NCBI GenBank assembly: GCA_963169345.1
Contig: CAUJCT010000047.1
Span: 1-47,075, forward strand
Reading direction: 5' to 3'
From: Bacteroidota bacterium
GTDB taxonomy: Bacteria > Bacteroidota > Bacteroidia > NS11-12g > UBA955
DNA length: 47,075 nucleotides
A program made the translations under genes and the position numbers. The notes under the pieces are model-generated. The model worked only from the letters and a program-made list of their open reading frames with translations, did not search any database and had not been told where the DNA came from. Below, piece after piece: positions 24,586-34,607 of this stretch; position 1 is the stretch's first letter; each line of letters begins with the position of its first letter.

Positions 24586-25785
24586 CTAATCACTAATAAT
24601 CGAAATTGTTTGCCCATAACGATTCCCTTTTAAATCTATTATAATCAAATTGTAACACCCATCCACTAAATTTAGCTGAGAAAAATCAAGCTCGGAGCCT
24701 GAGAAATCAGATATATACATGACTTCTTTACCAAGTCCGTTATACAAGATTGCTTTTGCATGAATGAATTCCATATTTATATGAATATTTGAATATTTAG
24801 AGCCTGGATTTGGGTAAACTATAAGCTTGTCATCTAAAACAAATTGAATATCAGTATTCAAATTCGGATCATAACTCCATACATCATAATAGCCAAGATA
24901 ACTCACTTCACCACCTATACCAAAATATCCCTTTCCATTAATTTCGAATGAAAAAGCACCCCTTCGCCCACTAAAATTCGGGGTTTTTAATTTAGTCCAT
25001 TTATCCAGAATTGGATCATATTTCCAAAAATCATTCAGATAACCAGTATCTTTACCTCCTAATCCAATATAGGCCATATTATTTATTGTGAAAACACTGG
25101 CATCATAGCGTGCCCTAAATGGAGGTGTGTTCATTTTAGACCAGGAATTATTGGAAAAGTCATAAGCCCATAAATCATTCAGGCTTTTTAATGATGAATC
25201 TAATCCAAAACCCACATAAGCTTTACCATTAACAAAAAAACCTAAACTTAATCGTCTTGGTGGACCTGGAAAATCTTTAAGTTGAGTCCATGAATCATTT
25301 GCAGGATCATACTCCCAGAAATCTTTCAAAAAATTTCTAAATGTATCTGTTCCCATACAGATATACCCTTTACTACCTGACGAAAAACCAACAGCATCAT
25401 TCCTATTAGTGCCTGAAAAGTCGTTTAATCTTGTCCAGTTGTTTTTCACTGGTTCGTATTTCCAAAACTCCTTTGATATTACGGGGAATAATCCTCCGGC
25501 ACCGTAGTAACCAATCCCATTAATTGAAAATCCGACACAATAGCTAAAAACTGACCCAGGAAAATCCTTTTTCTTAATCCACCAGTTGATATCTGGGTCA
25601 TATTCCCAAAACGAGCGATCGGTTGCAGGATTATATCCTATTCCATAATATCCTTTACCATTAATTGAAAATCCAATTCCTCCTGATACTGTGTCTGGAA
25701 AATCATTTTGTCTTTGCCACCCATTTTGAGCAACGACAGATGAAACCGTAAATAAAGTAAGAATTAGTAAATTGTATTTATTCAT
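24586..25785 (-). CDS. Secreted Kelch-repeat protein with T9SS sorting domain
   Basis: A 399-aa protein. A signal peptide (MNKYNLLILTLFTVSSVVAQ) is followed by six or so Kelch-type blades with the recurring pattern GFSINGKGYYGIG...FWEYDP...W...DFPG, forming a beta propeller. Residues about 318-399 are a type A T9SS sorting domain (LIVYPNPGSKYSNIHINM, ending in NLIIIDLKG...ISII). It should be exported across the outer membrane and attached to the surface. A minus-strand TAGTTTTG at 25823-25830 is a -7 box candidate. It lies between two RepA remnants, so it may have moved with them. Confidence 0.85.
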   Translation of the reverse strand: MNKYNLLILTLFTVSSVVAQNGWQRQNDFPDTVSGGIGFSINGKGYYGIGYNPATDRSFWEYDPDINWWIKKKDFPGSVFSYCVGFSINGIGYYGAGGLFPVISKEFWKYEPVKNNWTRLNDFSGTNRNDAVGFSSGSKGYICMGTDTFRNFLKDFWEYDPANDSWTQLKDFPGPPRRLSLGFFVNGKAYVGFGLDSSLKSLNDLWAYDFSNNSWSKMNTPPFRARYDASVFTINNMAYIGLGGKDTGYLNDFWKYDPILDKWTKLKTPNFSGRRGAFSFEINGKGYFGIGGEVSYLGYYDVWSYDPNLNTDIQFVLDDKLIVYPNPGSKYSNIHINMEFIHAKAILYNGLGKEVMYISDFSGSELDFSQLNLVDGCYNLIIIDLKGNRYGQTISIISD

Positions 25786-25914
25786 GTTTTTTTATCAGAG
25801 AATTATTCTTTTTTAGTTTAAACAAAACTACAAAATTTAAATACAAATTCATAAAAATACTACTCTAAATAATTACGGATATTGAAGATAACCCAGTAAC
25901 ACACCCTTACCCTA

Positions 25915-26226
25915 TTACGATTCATCGCCAAACCCATTCCAGTACAACACCCGCTTCACCTTCATTTTATTAGTACCTAGAGCTTCTGCTATCTTACCAT
26001 AAGACAAATTCTGGGCGTTACGAAGTTCTATGATTTGTTGCTCCAGGATGTCTAATTCGCCATCGGCTTGTATGCGGAGGTGTTCTCTTTCGTCGGCAAA
26101 ATCTCTGAAAATGAATTGTAGACGGTTGTAATCCATGGCAATTTCGCAAACTATTACGTTCTGGGAGTCGTATTTGATTTCGGTGGCTCTGGCTTTGATT
26201 TGTTTGATGTAACGCAAGGATTTGTC
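25915..26226 (-). pseudogene. RepA-like 3' remnant (copy C)
   Basis: Open for about 100 codons from a TTG; aligns with 4145-4457 and keeps the HTH region intact (LSYGKIAEALGTNKMKVKRV). Homology stops after GATTTGTCTT at about 26226, the same point at which copy B breaks. Walker motifs are missing, so it cannot be a working ATPase; a free HTH domain protein remains possible. Confidence 0.8.
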
Positions 26227-26408
26227 TTCTTTAGATTAAAAAAGTAATTAGCAATAAAAATTAAATGAGAAATATTAACTTTGAATATTGACCTAAAAAA
26301 GGGAATATTGAACAATTTGTAAATATAAATTGATATAAAAATTGATTAAAACTCGAATTTTTCTTTTAAGGTTTTTATACAATCCATTGGTTAGAAATAT
26401 AAAACATC

Positions 26409-27323
26409 ATGATACAGAACTATTGTTATATTTGCAATATTGAATTAAAAGATTCAAACTTATCATATGAACATATAATTCCCGCATGCTTAGGTGGAAG
26501 TTTAAAAAGCCGTGACTTACTATGCGTTCAATGCAATAGTACTTTTGGAGAAATTCATGACAAGGCATTAGCAGCAATTGGTATTTTCTATTTATCAAAA
26601 TATAATATACCTAAGAAAAAAAGCTTAAATTACACTTTCAATGCAGTTGAAAAACGAACTAAAAAAAATCTAATTATTAGTCCATCTTGGATTACAAAGT
26701 TCAAAGATACGATATCAGTCATAGACGAAAACAACAATATTTGTATAGAGGCCCCAAATAAAAAGAGAGCTATGCAAGAAATCAATCGAATTAAAATATT
26801 ATATCAAAGTCATAATTTTGAAGATATAGAATTTAATGAAAAATTAACACCAGAAGTTCAAGACTTTGAATATGAGCCAGAAGTCTATGAAGGATTAATA
26901 TTACGTGCTATCTGTAAAACAATTGCAAATTACTACATTTTTAAAACAAAGAACAAAGACAATATTTCAAAATTAATCGAATACATTATTAGCGATAATG
27001 AAAACTATTATTGTTGGGGATTCAATTTAAACATTGCTTTAAAATATTACGGTGGCAAAACATATCATATAATAAATATCATAGCAATAAAAGATAAATA
27101 TATGTATGCATATTTTGAAATCTTTGGTGAAACAGGTTTTATAATTTTACTAAATGCTAGATATGTTGGACCTGACGAAAACTATAGATATATATATGAT
27201 GTAATTAATAAAACTGAAATACTAAATGCAGATGATTTTCAAATAGATATTTCACTTTCTGATATTTGTGAAATCATAAAAAATAAAGCTGATTGCGAAT
27301 GGTTTAAGAGTCTTAATTTCTAA
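26409..27323 (+). CDS. HNH endonuclease-like protein
   Basis: A 304-aa protein. The N-terminus is a compact HNH/zinc unit: C6-x2-C9, YEHIIPACLGG (E21-H22), C39-x2-C42-N43 and H49, as in HNH_5-type nucleases. The remaining 240 residues are helical and strand mixed and match nothing I recognise; they could be a sensor or substrate domain. Very AT-rich. Orphan HNH proteins of this size are frequent in defence islands and near mobile elements. It follows RepA remnant C and precedes a GIY-YIG fossil. Nuclease activity is inferred from the motif; target unknown. Confidence 0.75.
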   Translation: MIQNYCYICNIELKDSNLSYEHIIPACLGGSLKSRDLLCVQCNSTFGEIHDKALAAIGIFYLSKYNIPKKKSLNYTFNAVEKRTKKNLIISPSWITKFKDTISVIDENNNICIEAPNKKRAMQEINRIKILYQSHNFEDIEFNEKLTPEVQDFEYEPEVYEGLILRAICKTIANYYIFKTKNKDNISKLIEYIISDNENYYCWGFNLNIALKYYGGKTYHIINIIAIKDKYMYAYFEIFGETGFIILLNARYVGPDENYRYIYDVINKTEILNADDFQIDISLSDICEIIKNKADCEWFKSLNF

Positions 27324-27341
27324 TAAAAACTTAATGTCACA

Positions 27342-27443
27342 AGAAACAACTTTGGAGCTAGTGTTTGAAAACTAAAACATAATGAATCTTTTGAATCTCA
27401 CTTTAAAGGAATGTTTAGAGAATCTGAAATCAAAAAACATTGA
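27342..27443 (+). pseudogene. Fossil GIY-YIG gene fragment (copy 3)
   Basis: Translation in this frame aligns with codons 33-65 of the GIY-YIG gene at 19047: RNNFGASV-stop-KLK against RKNLGANDWQLK, then FRESEIKK against RRESEIKS. The conserved Trp codon has become TGA (27366-27368). It begins 18 bases after the HNH gene stop. Too short and broken to be a gene. Confidence 0.6.
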
Positions 27444-27558
27444 GCGTGTTTGGGACTTCCTATTGGTTACGCATACCAGGGAGTCTTGCTCCTGCGAGAA
27501 CATATGCTCCAGCCTACGAATATCAAGGGTTTAAATATAAAATTAAACGTTAATCTTA

Positions 27559-29205
27559 ATGAAGAAATCAAGTGCTTTAATCCTGTTTTTATGTATAAGT
27601 ATGGTGTTAAACGCGAATGTTCCTGTAACAAAATGTCTGTGGGCTCATACTGGTAATGGATATGGGAAAAGAATAGTTGATGCAAATGATGCTATTTATA
27701 TTATGGGTGGATTTATTGGAAAAAACATTCTGGTAGATTCATTTCAACTTCAAAACCATGACACAAGTGGAGCAACTGAAGATGGTATGGTAATTAAATA
27801 TAGTAAGGATGGACAGGTGAATTGGGTTTTAAGTTTTGGGGGAGTAAATGATGATTACTGGTCTGATATACAAATTGACAATGATGGAAATCTATATTTG
27901 TCATGTTCATCACCCGGTCCCAATTTTAATATTGGCGATACAAGTTTTTTAATTAATAATGATTGTGACATTATTCTGGCAAAATTTAACTCAAATGGTC
28001 AATTCTTAAATGCAAAATGCATAAGAGGTATAGGTTGGAATACATCTCAAACTTTAAATATAGATAAAAAAGATGGCAGTATTTATATTTCAGGTAATTT
28101 TAGTCGTGAAATCACAATGGATACTATTACACTAAAAGGTAATGGAAGTGATGATGTTTTTATATCAAAGTTCGACAAGGATTGGAATGTGGTTTGGGCT
28201 AAATGTTTTATTGGTAAGGGACCTGAATATCCTCTGGATTTCAAATTAGATAACTTTGGCAACATCATAATGACTGGTATGTTTGAAAGTGATACACTTG
28301 GTATCGGCGCTGTATCTATATCAAATCCGCACCTGGACTACGATATTTTTATTGTTAAGTTGAATGAATTTGGCCAGCCTATTTGGGCTAAGAGTGTAGG
28401 CGATTTTGGAAATGAACAAGGTTATAATATCGGGGTTGATCAATTTGGAAATATATTTGTTTCGGGTACTTTCGGAAGCCCCCAAATTGCATTTGATTCA
28501 ATAGTAATTCGAAATTACCTTCCATTTGATACTCAATTTAAACCAGTTGATTTTTTTCTTGCTAAATATGATAGTACTGGAAATATACTTTGGGTTAAGC
28601 AAGGAACTGGCGAAGGATGGGATCACAATTTCAGTTCAATTACAAATGCAAATGGTGAAACATTTATGGTCATATCATTTACAAGCCCATCGCTTGTTAT
28701 CAACAATACTGTAATAGCCCGATCTGGGTCACTTTTTGAAAGTGATATCTTGACTGTTAAATTTAGAAATACAGGAAAGTTGGTTTGGGTTAAACAAATG
28801 GGAGGCATAGGACATGATGAACTATGTGATATAGCCCTAGGTTTAAACAGGGACGTTTATATTTTGGGCAAAACAGCGAGTACATTTACTGTTGACAGTA
28901 TCAAGATTATTTCAGATGTAGAAGGAAGTCTGTTTCTTGCTCAGCTCGATGACATGATTACTTCTGGTATTCATGAAGTAATTTGGGAGGGAAAAATTTT
29001 CCCTAATCCGGGTAAGGGTATCATCACATTAATAAGTCCTAATCTAATCAACCAAATTAGCGTGACTAATATATTGGGGCAAGTTATTTATACCAACTAT
29101 CCTTTAACAAACGAGACACAAATTTTATTACCTATATCAGGTATATATTTTATATCAATAGTGTCTGACCAAAGAGTTTTTGTACAAAAAGTAATAATAG
29201 AATGA
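27559..29205 (+). CDS. Secreted SBBP-type beta-propeller protein with T9SS sorting domain
   Basis: A 548-aa protein. Signal peptide 1-19 (MKKSSALILFLCISMVLNA), then about eight repeats of roughly 53 residues with the SBBP pattern (FISKFDKDWNVVWAKCF...GPEYPLDFKLDNFGNIIMTG...). Residues about 470-548 are a T9SS type A sorting domain (IFPNPGKGIITLIS, LGQVIYTN, GIYFISIV). Expected to be displayed on the cell surface. It is related in design to the protein at 44026-46176. Ligand unknown. Confidence 0.82.
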   Translation: MKKSSALILFLCISMVLNANVPVTKCLWAHTGNGYGKRIVDANDAIYIMGGFIGKNILVDSFQLQNHDTSGATEDGMVIKYSKDGQVNWVLSFGGVNDDYWSDIQIDNDGNLYLSCSSPGPNFNIGDTSFLINNDCDIILAKFNSNGQFLNAKCIRGIGWNTSQTLNIDKKDGSIYISGNFSREITMDTITLKGNGSDDVFISKFDKDWNVVWAKCFIGKGPEYPLDFKLDNFGNIIMTGMFESDTLGIGAVSISNPHLDYDIFIVKLNEFGQPIWAKSVGDFGNEQGYNIGVDQFGNIFVSGTFGSPQIAFDSIVIRNYLPFDTQFKPVDFFLAKYDSTGNILWVKQGTGEGWDHNFSSITNANGETFMVISFTSPSLVINNTVIARSGSLFESDILTVKFRNTGKLVWVKQMGGIGHDELCDIALGLNRDVYILGKTASTFTVDSIKIISDVEGSLFLAQLDDMITSGIHEVIWEGKIFPNPGKGIITLISPNLINQISVTNILGQVIYTNYPLTNETQILLPISGIYFISIVSDQRVFVQKVIIE

Positions 29206-29479
29206 AGTTGATTGTTCATCTTCAGAAATTAACGGCTAGGATAATTTCAATAATAACCATTCAAGTTCATATCTAACTCCGACCAACCTTCATTCATTTG
29301 CATCTACCTTCAACCTCCACCAAAGCTTCAATGTATTTCCAGTATTCTCCATCATCTCCAAATAAAATGATATTATTGCATCAGCAAACAAGCTAACAAT
29401 TCCAGATGTAATATCTGCAATTAGGTTAATAGTTAGCGAAAAGCGGTCAACCTTATTTAGGCATGGACAATGAACAATT

Positions 29480-29544
29480 CCCTAACCCTAACCCCTATAT
29501 CCTAGCCCCTCGTTCCTTCCTCCTCCTCCTCCTCCCTTCCTTTC
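29480..29544 (+). repeat. Pyrimidine-rich tract in the 29206-29626 intergenic region
   Basis: The 421-base gap has no gene. In an AT-rich setting, 29480-29544 is almost pure C/T/A: CCCTAACCCTAACCCC, then CTAGCCCCT, then seven TCC triplets. The minus strand carries several G runs and could form a G-quadruplex. It ends about 80 bases before the next ATG. Confidence 0.6.
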
Positions 29545-29626
29545 CGTCAAATTTTTGTCAAGTTTGTTTCAGAAAACCTTTTGAAATATTTTTTCGTCTT
29601 ATTTTTACGTTAAGTAAAACAGATAT

Positions 29627-30535
29627 ATGAAAAATCAAATTTATATTGCATCGGTTCTGGTAGCACTGGGGCTTAGTTTTAATGCCTGCAAAAAAGATAA
29701 AAATCAGAATTCATATCTTAAAGATGGAATTATAGGCTGCCTGTTTAAATCCAATGGTGTTGTGGCGGCTATTGATCCTGTCACGGCTCCTGAGTTTTCG
29801 CATTCTCCAATAGTCTCTGATGGAATAGCTGTGGGGCCAAGTACCATTAGTTCAGATAATGCACTTTATTATACAGTTGCGGCAGATTTGAAATTGCATG
29901 AAATCGGTACTTCTGATGGTAAGGTGCGTCGCTCAATTCAGCTACAAACACCTTATTCTTTTTTAGTGTATGATGAAACCGGAAAGCGATTATTAGGCCT
30001 TTCATCTAATAATGATTTGATTGAAATTAATTTGAAAGCGTGGAAGGAAAATACACTTGGTTCTGTGGCTATATCTGAAGGTGTTCTGATTGGTACTGAA
30101 TTTATGAGAAATGGAAAACTTTGTTTCATGGGCAAAGATGTCTTGATGTCCATAGACCCATCTAATTTGACTGTAAGTAAAATCTATGCTTTTGATATGC
30201 AGCTGAACAGTGTGGGATATGATGCAGCTAAAGACAAGCTATATTATATTGCTACTCCGGCTGGTACTAAGGGTATAAGTTTGTTTGAATATGATTTTGC
30301 CGGGAATAAAGGCAAGATGCTGAAAAATTACCCGGATATCAGCAGTTTTATTATGCATTCAACCGCCTATAATCCGTTCACAGGTCAGTACCATTTTTAT
30401 TCGTCCAATACTGAAAGAACAAGCATTGATGTCAATACACTTCAATACAAAATTGAAAAAGTTGACTATGCTTTGGTCAATACCGAAGTATTCAGAGGCT
30501 GTATAAAATTACCAGATTCGGATATAGAGGGTTAA
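29627..30535 (+). CDS. Lipoprotein, beta-propeller-like
   Basis: A 302-aa protein with a lipoprotein signal: hydrophobic stretch and lipobox SFNAC (cysteine at 21) followed by KKDK. The mature part repeats patterns such as LLGLSSNNDLIEINLKAW and YYIATPAGTKGISLFEYD, typical of propeller folds of the quinoprotein/WD type. No catalytic residues recognised. Anchored in a membrane, probably the outer one. It is separated from the next gene by 224 bases with that gene's own promoter. Confidence 0.72.
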   Translation: MKNQIYIASVLVALGLSFNACKKDKNQNSYLKDGIIGCLFKSNGVVAAIDPVTAPEFSHSPIVSDGIAVGPSTISSDNALYYTVAADLKLHEIGTSDGKVRRSIQLQTPYSFLVYDETGKRLLGLSSNNDLIEINLKAWKENTLGSVAISEGVLIGTEFMRNGKLCFMGKDVLMSIDPSNLTVSKIYAFDMQLNSVGYDAAKDKLYYIATPAGTKGISLFEYDFAGNKGKMLKNYPDISSFIMHSTAYNPFTGQYHFYSSNTERTSIDVNTLQYKIEKVDYALVNTEVFRGCIKLPDSDIEG

Positions 30536-30708
30536 TTCATTCTTCAATTCTGCATATAAGTCAACATTTAAGGAGACTTTTCTTTAATCAGGTTACTTTT
30601 TTAAATCTTAAAAGTCTTATCAATTTTAGGTCAATCTCTATAGCTATTGACTTCTTAATTGGTCAATTCACTTATTTTGTGTCAATATTCTGTAATTAAT
30701 TTTTGCTC

Positions 30709-30742
30709 TTGAATATCAATGACATTTTTTAATTTAGATTTG
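30709..30742 (+). promoter_or_regulatory. Promoter of the large T9SS protein gene
   Basis: TTG (30709-30711) and TAGATTTG (30735-30742) with a 23-base spacer; the ATG is 17 bases after the -7 box. The spacer is at the long end for Bacteroidota promoters. Confidence 0.35.
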
Positions 30743-30759
30743 ACAAAAAAAATAAGATT

Positions 30760-33700
30760 ATGAAGTCGTTTTTCAGTTTTTGCATATTTTGTTTAGCCCT
30801 AATTTTTTCTTCAAATATTCAAGGACAATATAAAGACTGGATAGTTCCTGTGCCCGGAGATCCATCGGTAAATGATCCCAAAGTATATGGTTATGATATA
30901 GCCTTCCAAACCGCTAATTATATCTGCGGTGTCGATGTCCAATACTTGAAGAATCAAATATTAAACTTATACGATGGTCAGAAATGGAAAAGATTAACTA
31001 TTGACAGTTTGTCCCAACAAATAATAAGTCTGGATGAAAGCAATGATACATTTGTGGTTGTTTTGACTCAGAAATTAACCGGTGATTTGGTATTGATGTA
31101 CAATGGTGTATCATGGAAACCACTCACAAGTTTGGACACTATGGTGGGCAATTCGTGGTTAAAGGGACTGGGATTTATCAATGTTAAATTTTATCAGAAT
31201 AAACTCTATGGTATTTTCTTGAACGATGATTATAATATGTCTTTAATGGAGTATTCATTCCAGACCGACTCATTGAAAACCATTACAACATTCCAGCAAA
31301 ACAAGAATTACCAGTCGGCATATTACCCCCCATACCGAATGGTGATGTATACACACGATAAGAAATTATATGTGGCAGGTGGGTACGATTCAACAGATCA
31401 CCAAGCTTGTCAGGGCTTTGGTTATTATGACGGAAAATCTTTTGTAGACAAGCAATTGTTTCAAAACAGACCGGATACAAACTTTAATGTTGTCAAGCAA
31501 ATTGATATGAATTTGTTTGCAATTGAGCGTCCAGGTGTTCATGGAAACAACAAAAATTCGACATTGCACCTGATGCGCAATGATACCATTATAAAGGATA
31601 TTACTGGTGATATGTTTCGTAAATTCAGAAAATCGAATAGTTTGGTTCAAATCGCACAAAATAATTTCCAGATTTTCAGATTGAATGGAAAATTTGTCTG
31701 TTATGACCTGTACAGCTGGAGTAAATACAACGACTATGGAATTGGTGCCATTAGCTATGATGAGCAAAGCAATACCTGGGATACTTTTGACCTGGCTGTA
31801 GCTAATGGGAGTACTTATTTTTTTAAAGACAGATCCTACTTTTTTACACAAGGCTTAACAAAACCTCCTATGGCTTATTCCGAAGGATGTTTTATGGTAA
31901 GCCCATCATTATATGTTTCAGGGATTACTTACTTAGATAGTGACAGCAATTGCAGCAAATCAGGAACAGATTCCATCAGAAGACGTAAATGGGTGAGTTT
32001 AAAAAATGATTCCTTTTATTATTCTTATCTCAGTGACCCGGATGGAGGATATGAGATTCCAGTTACACCGGGTAAATACTATTTTATAGCCGATCATCCT
32101 TCTATTTCACTCAACAGCTGTGGACTTGATACCATTGAAATCGATAGCATCCAATATTATTCCCGAAATGTCCCATATAGTTTTATACCGCCATACAATC
32201 AAACAGGGGATATAGAAGTTGGCATGTCTGGCAGTATCATGCGCCGAGGGGTGAAATATGTCTTGAACATCGACCTTAATAATAATGGGAGACCTGAATT
32301 ATCTGTGCAGCCGCGACTCAAATACAACCCGAAACTACAATTTGTTTCTTCAAACAAAAGCATTGCCAATCAAAGTAATGGCTACATTGAATTTACATCT
32401 TGCAAGTCCGGTTTTTTAAATCCTGCCAGAATTACAGTGACCTTTTTTGTACACCAGGATTCTGTAAAAGTGGATGATGTGTTGGCGTTTCAAGTTAGTG
32501 CGGATAGCAGCAATACGGAAGTTGATTACTCCAATAACGACTCTACATATTCGGAAACTGTCAGAGGGCCTTATGACCCTAATGCTATATACTGCAATCC
32601 GGAGAACAAAATATACCATTCACCACAGGATATTAAATACACCATAGAGTTTCAAAATCTGGGGAGTGATACAGCATTTAATGTCAGATTGGTGGATACT
32701 TTGCCACTGAGTCTGGACATTACGAGTCTTAATTTAATTGAACATTCGGGCAATGCATTGAAAGCTATTGCTAATGGAAATGTGGTTGAATTTCTATTTA
32801 AAGATATCAAATTGTGCCCAAAATCTGTTGATGCAGAAGGAAGTAAAGGATATATCAGTTTCTCTGTCAGACTTCAGGATACCATGAAATTTAAGGAAGT
32901 CATCAGCAACAAAGCAGGTATTTATTTTGACTTCGAAAAAGTAGTGAATACTAATATTTGTGAGCTGGAAAGAATAAAGACAAATCCGGTAACCAGGTTG
33001 ACTATTCAATCTTGTGCTGGATCAACTTATACTTTCAATGGGAATACAATTTCGACATCCGGTACATATCGCGACACACTCAAAACTTATGATGGACGGG
33101 ATTCAACACTAATATTAACAATAGATTTTGTTAATCCTACTTATTCAACTTTAAAGGAATCCGTTTGTGAAGGCACTTCGGTCATGTTCCAAAATCAAGT
33201 ACTCACTGTTCCCGGAATTTATAAGGATACACTTCTAAACAGCGGAGGTTGTGATTCGATTGTAACCCTCATTTTAATACATTTTAAGCCTGGAGCATCT
33301 AATACTAAAGCCAGTGTATGCCAGGGTCAGAGCTTTAATTTTAACAATAAAGTCTATTCAGCTGCAGGAGTTTATAAAGATACACTAGCCAATTATCAGG
33401 GTTGTGACAGTGTTTGTGTCCTCGAATTAAGCATAGACAGTCTGAATGCTGACATACAGAAAAACGGCAGAATTTTGTATACGACTGTTACAAACGCAAC
33501 TTATCAATGGTATAGGTGTGATAATGGTTTTATATTGATACAGGGAGCCAATATGGATAGCTTAGAAGCTGATACAATTGGGTATTACAGAGTGCTTGTT
33601 ACGCAAGGCGATTGCTCGGATACAAGTAGTTGTGTTTATGTTGATGCAAATGATATGAACATATTGTCATCCTATTCTGCCGTTAATCTATTATCGATTT

Positions 33701-33915
33701 TCCCGAATCCGGGTAATGGTCATTTTAATATTGAAAGTAAACTTCCCGGTACTTTAAGGATATATGAGCAATCCGGAAAGTTGCTGCTGGAAACTTCCGT
33801 TCTGGATAACACCAGCATCAATTTGGAAAATGCCGCTGCCGGAATATATTACTTTGTTTACCAGACTGCATCTGGACTATTGCAGGGGAAAATTGTGATC
33901 CAATCTTTAAATTGA
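30760..33915 (+). CDS. Large secreted multidomain protein with DUF7619-like and T9SS domains
   Basis: A 1051-aa protein. Signal peptide 1-22; an N-terminal region of about 370 residues with propeller-like repeats; a prealbumin-like segment near 390-470 (SGITYLDSDSNCSKSGTD). A DUF7619-like domain spans about 610-740 (GPYDPNAIYCNPENKIYHSP, YTIEFQNLGSDTAFNVRLVD, GSKGYISFSV). Three repeats of about 43 residues follow at about 755-885 (CxGxxxxFxxxxxxxxGxYxDTL...GCDS). A T9SS sorting domain ends the protein (IFPNPGNGHFNIES). Likely a surface adhesin or structural protein. Confidence 0.83.
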   Translation: MKSFFSFCIFCLALIFSSNIQGQYKDWIVPVPGDPSVNDPKVYGYDIAFQTANYICGVDVQYLKNQILNLYDGQKWKRLTIDSLSQQIISLDESNDTFVVVLTQKLTGDLVLMYNGVSWKPLTSLDTMVGNSWLKGLGFINVKFYQNKLYGIFLNDDYNMSLMEYSFQTDSLKTITTFQQNKNYQSAYYPPYRMVMYTHDKKLYVAGGYDSTDHQACQGFGYYDGKSFVDKQLFQNRPDTNFNVVKQIDMNLFAIERPGVHGNNKNSTLHLMRNDTIIKDITGDMFRKFRKSNSLVQIAQNNFQIFRLNGKFVCYDLYSWSKYNDYGIGAISYDEQSNTWDTFDLAVANGSTYFFKDRSYFFTQGLTKPPMAYSEGCFMVSPSLYVSGITYLDSDSNCSKSGTDSIRRRKWVSLKNDSFYYSYLSDPDGGYEIPVTPGKYYFIADHPSISLNSCGLDTIEIDSIQYYSRNVPYSFIPPYNQTGDIEVGMSGSIMRRGVKYVLNIDLNNNGRPELSVQPRLKYNPKLQFVSSNKSIANQSNGYIEFTSCKSGFLNPARITVTFFVHQDSVKVDDVLAFQVSADSSNTEVDYSNNDSTYSETVRGPYDPNAIYCNPENKIYHSPQDIKYTIEFQNLGSDTAFNVRLVDTLPLSLDITSLNLIEHSGNALKAIANGNVVEFLFKDIKLCPKSVDAEGSKGYISFSVRLQDTMKFKEVISNKAGIYFDFEKVVNTNICELERIKTNPVTRLTIQSCAGSTYTFNGNTISTSGTYRDTLKTYDGRDSTLILTIDFVNPTYSTLKESVCEGTSVMFQNQVLTVPGIYKDTLLNSGGCDSIVTLILIHFKPGASNTKASVCQGQSFNFNNKVYSAAGVYKDTLANYQGCDSVCVLELSIDSLNADIQKNGRILYTTVTNATYQWYRCDNGFILIQGANMDSLEADTIGYYRVLVTQGDCSDTSSCVYVDANDMNILSSYSAVNLLSIFPNPGNGHFNIESKLPGTLRIYEQSGKLLLETSVLDNTSINLENAAAGIYYFVYQTASGLLQGKIVIQSLN

Positions 33916-33972
33916 TGTTATGTAGTGTAATTTTGTGTGCTAAGAAATTCATTTATTCAATGATATATTAAA

Positions 33973-34590
33973 ATGAATTACCTACCTATAGTCTTATTTT
34001 TTTGTACTTGTTTATACAATAATAATGTCAGTTTGGATGCGAGTTCAGAAAGCCAATCAGACTCTCCATACATCGATAGTAGTTTGGTAAAGAAGATTCT
34101 AGTCATGTATGAAAAAGATCAATACTATCGCAAATTGAATGATTCGTTTTATATGGCCAACAGATGGTTGCAGGATAGTTTAGATAAAGAAAATCAATTA
34201 GAATTGAATGTTTTGATAGATTCATTTGGATATCCCGGACTATCACTTGTTGGGGTAACGCTTAAGAACAAAGCTTTTTTGGTCATACAACATGCCAATC
34301 TTGCTTATCAGGAGCATTACTTGCCAGTATTAATTGATGCAGCAAAACGCAATGAGCTTAACTGGGGCTCGGTAGCCTTGCTGATAGATCGAATCGAAGT
34401 GTCACATGGACGAAGACAAATATACGGCAGTCAAGTCGGCATAGATTCATTTGGAAATAAATTTGTTTACCCTATACTGGATGAGACAGATGTAAATTTA
34501 CGAAGGCAATCTGTAGGTCTGGATAGTTTAGAAAAATATCTGCTTAGATTTAATATCATTTACAAATCGAGGGATACATCCATTTATTGA
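33973..34590 (+). CDS. DUF6624-family protein
   Basis: A 205-aa protein with a hydrophobic N-terminus (MNYLPIVLFFCTCLYNN), probably a signal peptide; the cysteine at 13 gives a weak lipobox. Residues about 70-160 carry the DUF6624 pattern: NVLIDSFGYPGLSLVG, then AFLVIQHANLAYQ, then LLIDRIEV...GRRQIYGSQV. The family is of unknown function and widespread in Bacteroidota and a few phages. It starts 58 bases after the T9SS gene in the same direction and may be co-transcribed. Confidence 0.72.
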   Translation: MNYLPIVLFFCTCLYNNNVSLDASSESQSDSPYIDSSLVKKILVMYEKDQYYRKLNDSFYMANRWLQDSLDKENQLELNVLIDSFGYPGLSLVGVTLKNKAFLVIQHANLAYQEHYLPVLIDAAKRNELNWGSVALLIDRIEVSHGRRQIYGSQVGIDSFGNKFVYPILDETDVNLRRQSVGLDSLEKYLLRFNIIYKSRDTSIY

Positions 34591-34607
34591 TTCAAACTGA
34601 TTAAAAC

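Noticed and set aside
29480..29500. Telomere or linear-replicon end because of CCCTAACCCTAA
   Set aside because: Only two units, internal to continuous chromosomal sequence with genes on both sides.
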